Source: Candidatus Thorarchaeota archaeon (GTDB taxonomy: Archaea > Asgardarchaeota > Thorarchaeia > Thorarchaeales > Thorarchaeaceae). From it: a stretch of DNA of 6,820 bases. Below the pieces are notes generated by a model that worked only from the letters and a program-made list of their open reading frames with translations, had not been told where the DNA came from and ran no database searches. The stretch is from the NCBI GenBank assembly GCA_016840825.1, contig JAEORN010000338.1, positions 1 to 6,820 on the forward strand, given 5' to 3'. Position 1 is the stretch's first letter. The number at the start of each line of letters is the position of its first letter. Made by a program: the position numbers and the translations under genes. Shown here piece by piece: positions 6,201-6,820 of the stretch.

Positions 6201-6820
6201 ATGCATGAGCCTATGGAACCATTTTGTTTAGATGTTGATGATAAGCCTGATATGCCAGAATCCGCAAAGAGAAGGAATCGTTTGGTTGCATATATTGCTA
6301 CATTTCTTGTAACCTTCACTCTAGGTACTACGGAGATCTTCGCTCCTTGGTATGTAGGAGAACTCGGAGGATCTGGTTTTGAGATGGGCTGGGCTATGGG
6401 TTCATTCGGAATTGTTTACATGTTATCTCCAGCTCTTGGCGGAAAATTCTCTGATAGGATTGGTAGAAGAAAATCATTATTGATAGCTACAACTGCATAC
6501 ATCCTAGTCCTGATTCTGTATCTCAATCCTTTCGCCTCACCATTGTATCTAATCATTATTAGAGCTTTAGAGGGGCTTGTGTATGGATTCATAGCGCCTT
6601 CAAACCAAGCAATGCTTGCAGAGCTTACACCTGAAGCAGAGTGCGAAGTGTTGGGCAATTTCTCCACAGCATGGAGTGCAGGTATGATCTTCAGTCCATT
6701 TGTTCTGGCATTCATGGAAACTAACTATGGACCAGCATCGAGTATCTACATTGTGATAGCTATAGAATTCATAATGTTAGGTCTCATTGGGGGATTCTTG
6801 CAGGGTTATCGTAGAAAGTC
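6201..6820 (+). CDS. MFS transporter, N-terminal half (cut by window edge)
   Basis: The frame opens at ATG 6201 and stays open to the last base, giving 206 residues plus a partial codon; the C-terminal half lies outside the window. It is a major facilitator superfamily secondary transporter of the cell membrane. Six hydrophobic segments are visible, about 28-50, 61-80, 92-110, 115-134, 152-172 and 181-200, matching the first six-helix bundle. The loop between helices 2 and 3 carries the MFS motif A as GGKFSDRIGRRK (80-91), with D85 and the basic residues in place. A short hydrophilic N-terminus (1-27) has several acidic residues and one Cys (C9). A second in-frame ATG at 6213 is possible, but the Shine-Dalgarno spacing favours 6201. 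Its position directly behind the LLM gene suggests transport of a substrate or product of the operon. The direction of transport and the solute cannot be read from the sequence. Confidence 0.9.
   Translation, partial: MHEPMEPFCLDVDDKPDMPESAKRRNRLVAYIATFLVTFTLGTTEIFAPWYVGELGGSGFEMGWAMGSFGIVYMLSPALGGKFSDRIGRRKSLLIATTAYILVLILYLNPFASPLYLIIIRALEGLVYGFIAPSNQAMLAELTPEAECEVLGNFSTAWSAGMIFSPFVLAFMETNYGPASSIYIVIAIEFIMLGLIGGFLQGYRRK

Noticed and set aside
6570..6581. GAGGGGCTTGTG, identical to the left arm and loop of the hairpin at 5126.
   Set aside because: This copy is inside the MFS coding sequence, lacks the second arm, and one 12-base repeat is near chance expectation.

Overview
The window looks archaeal. 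It encodes a tungsten-type aldehyde ferredoxin oxidoreductase (AOR) with a dedicated polyferredoxin, followed by a Mer-like member of the luciferase-like (LLM) F420/flavin oxidoreductase family. TATA-like AT-rich blocks lie upstream of the first genes of transcripts. The downstream genes carry strong Shine-Dalgarno (SD) sites; one is an 8-nt match to the complement of the conserved 16S rRNA 3' end. Base composition is moderate and slightly AT-rich. An Asgard lineage such as Thorarchaeota would fit the gene set, but this is inference: the window holds no ribosomal RNA or phylogenetic marker.

Layout from left to right. A plus-strand HAD phosphatase resembling phosphoserine phosphatase (5-649) converges, with one base between stop codons, on a minus-strand DegT/DnrJ/EryC1/StrS-type PLP aminotransferase (651-1787). 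A minus-strand DUF2085 membrane protein (1862-2467, GTG start) follows. A 242-bp divergent intergenic region (2468-2709) holds TATA-like elements for both directions and a perfect 6-2-6 dyad. The rest is one plus-strand cluster: a ferredoxin-type subunit with four 4Fe-4S motifs (2710-3204), AOR (3204-5123, start overlapping the previous stop by one base), a 7-bp hairpin in the next gap, a Mer-like LLM oxidoreductase (5173-6186), and the N-terminal half of an MFS transporter that runs off the right edge (6201-6820+).

The cluster is best read as a catabolic or detoxification operon. The AOR would oxidise an aldehyde (or a related carbonyl or acid/acyl substrate) and pass electrons to the four-cluster subunit. 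The LLM enzyme would carry out a hydride transfer with F420 or flavin. The MFS protein would move a substrate or product. The substrate cannot be read from the sequence. The left-hand genes appear unrelated: the aminotransferase belongs to a family that usually makes amino sugars for surface glycans, and the phosphatase has lost the residues that define phosphoserine specificity. All gene families here are recognisable. I found no CRISPR array, mobile element, tRNA, rRNA or other clear novel system; the unusual points are at the level of motifs, gene pairing and regulatory structure.
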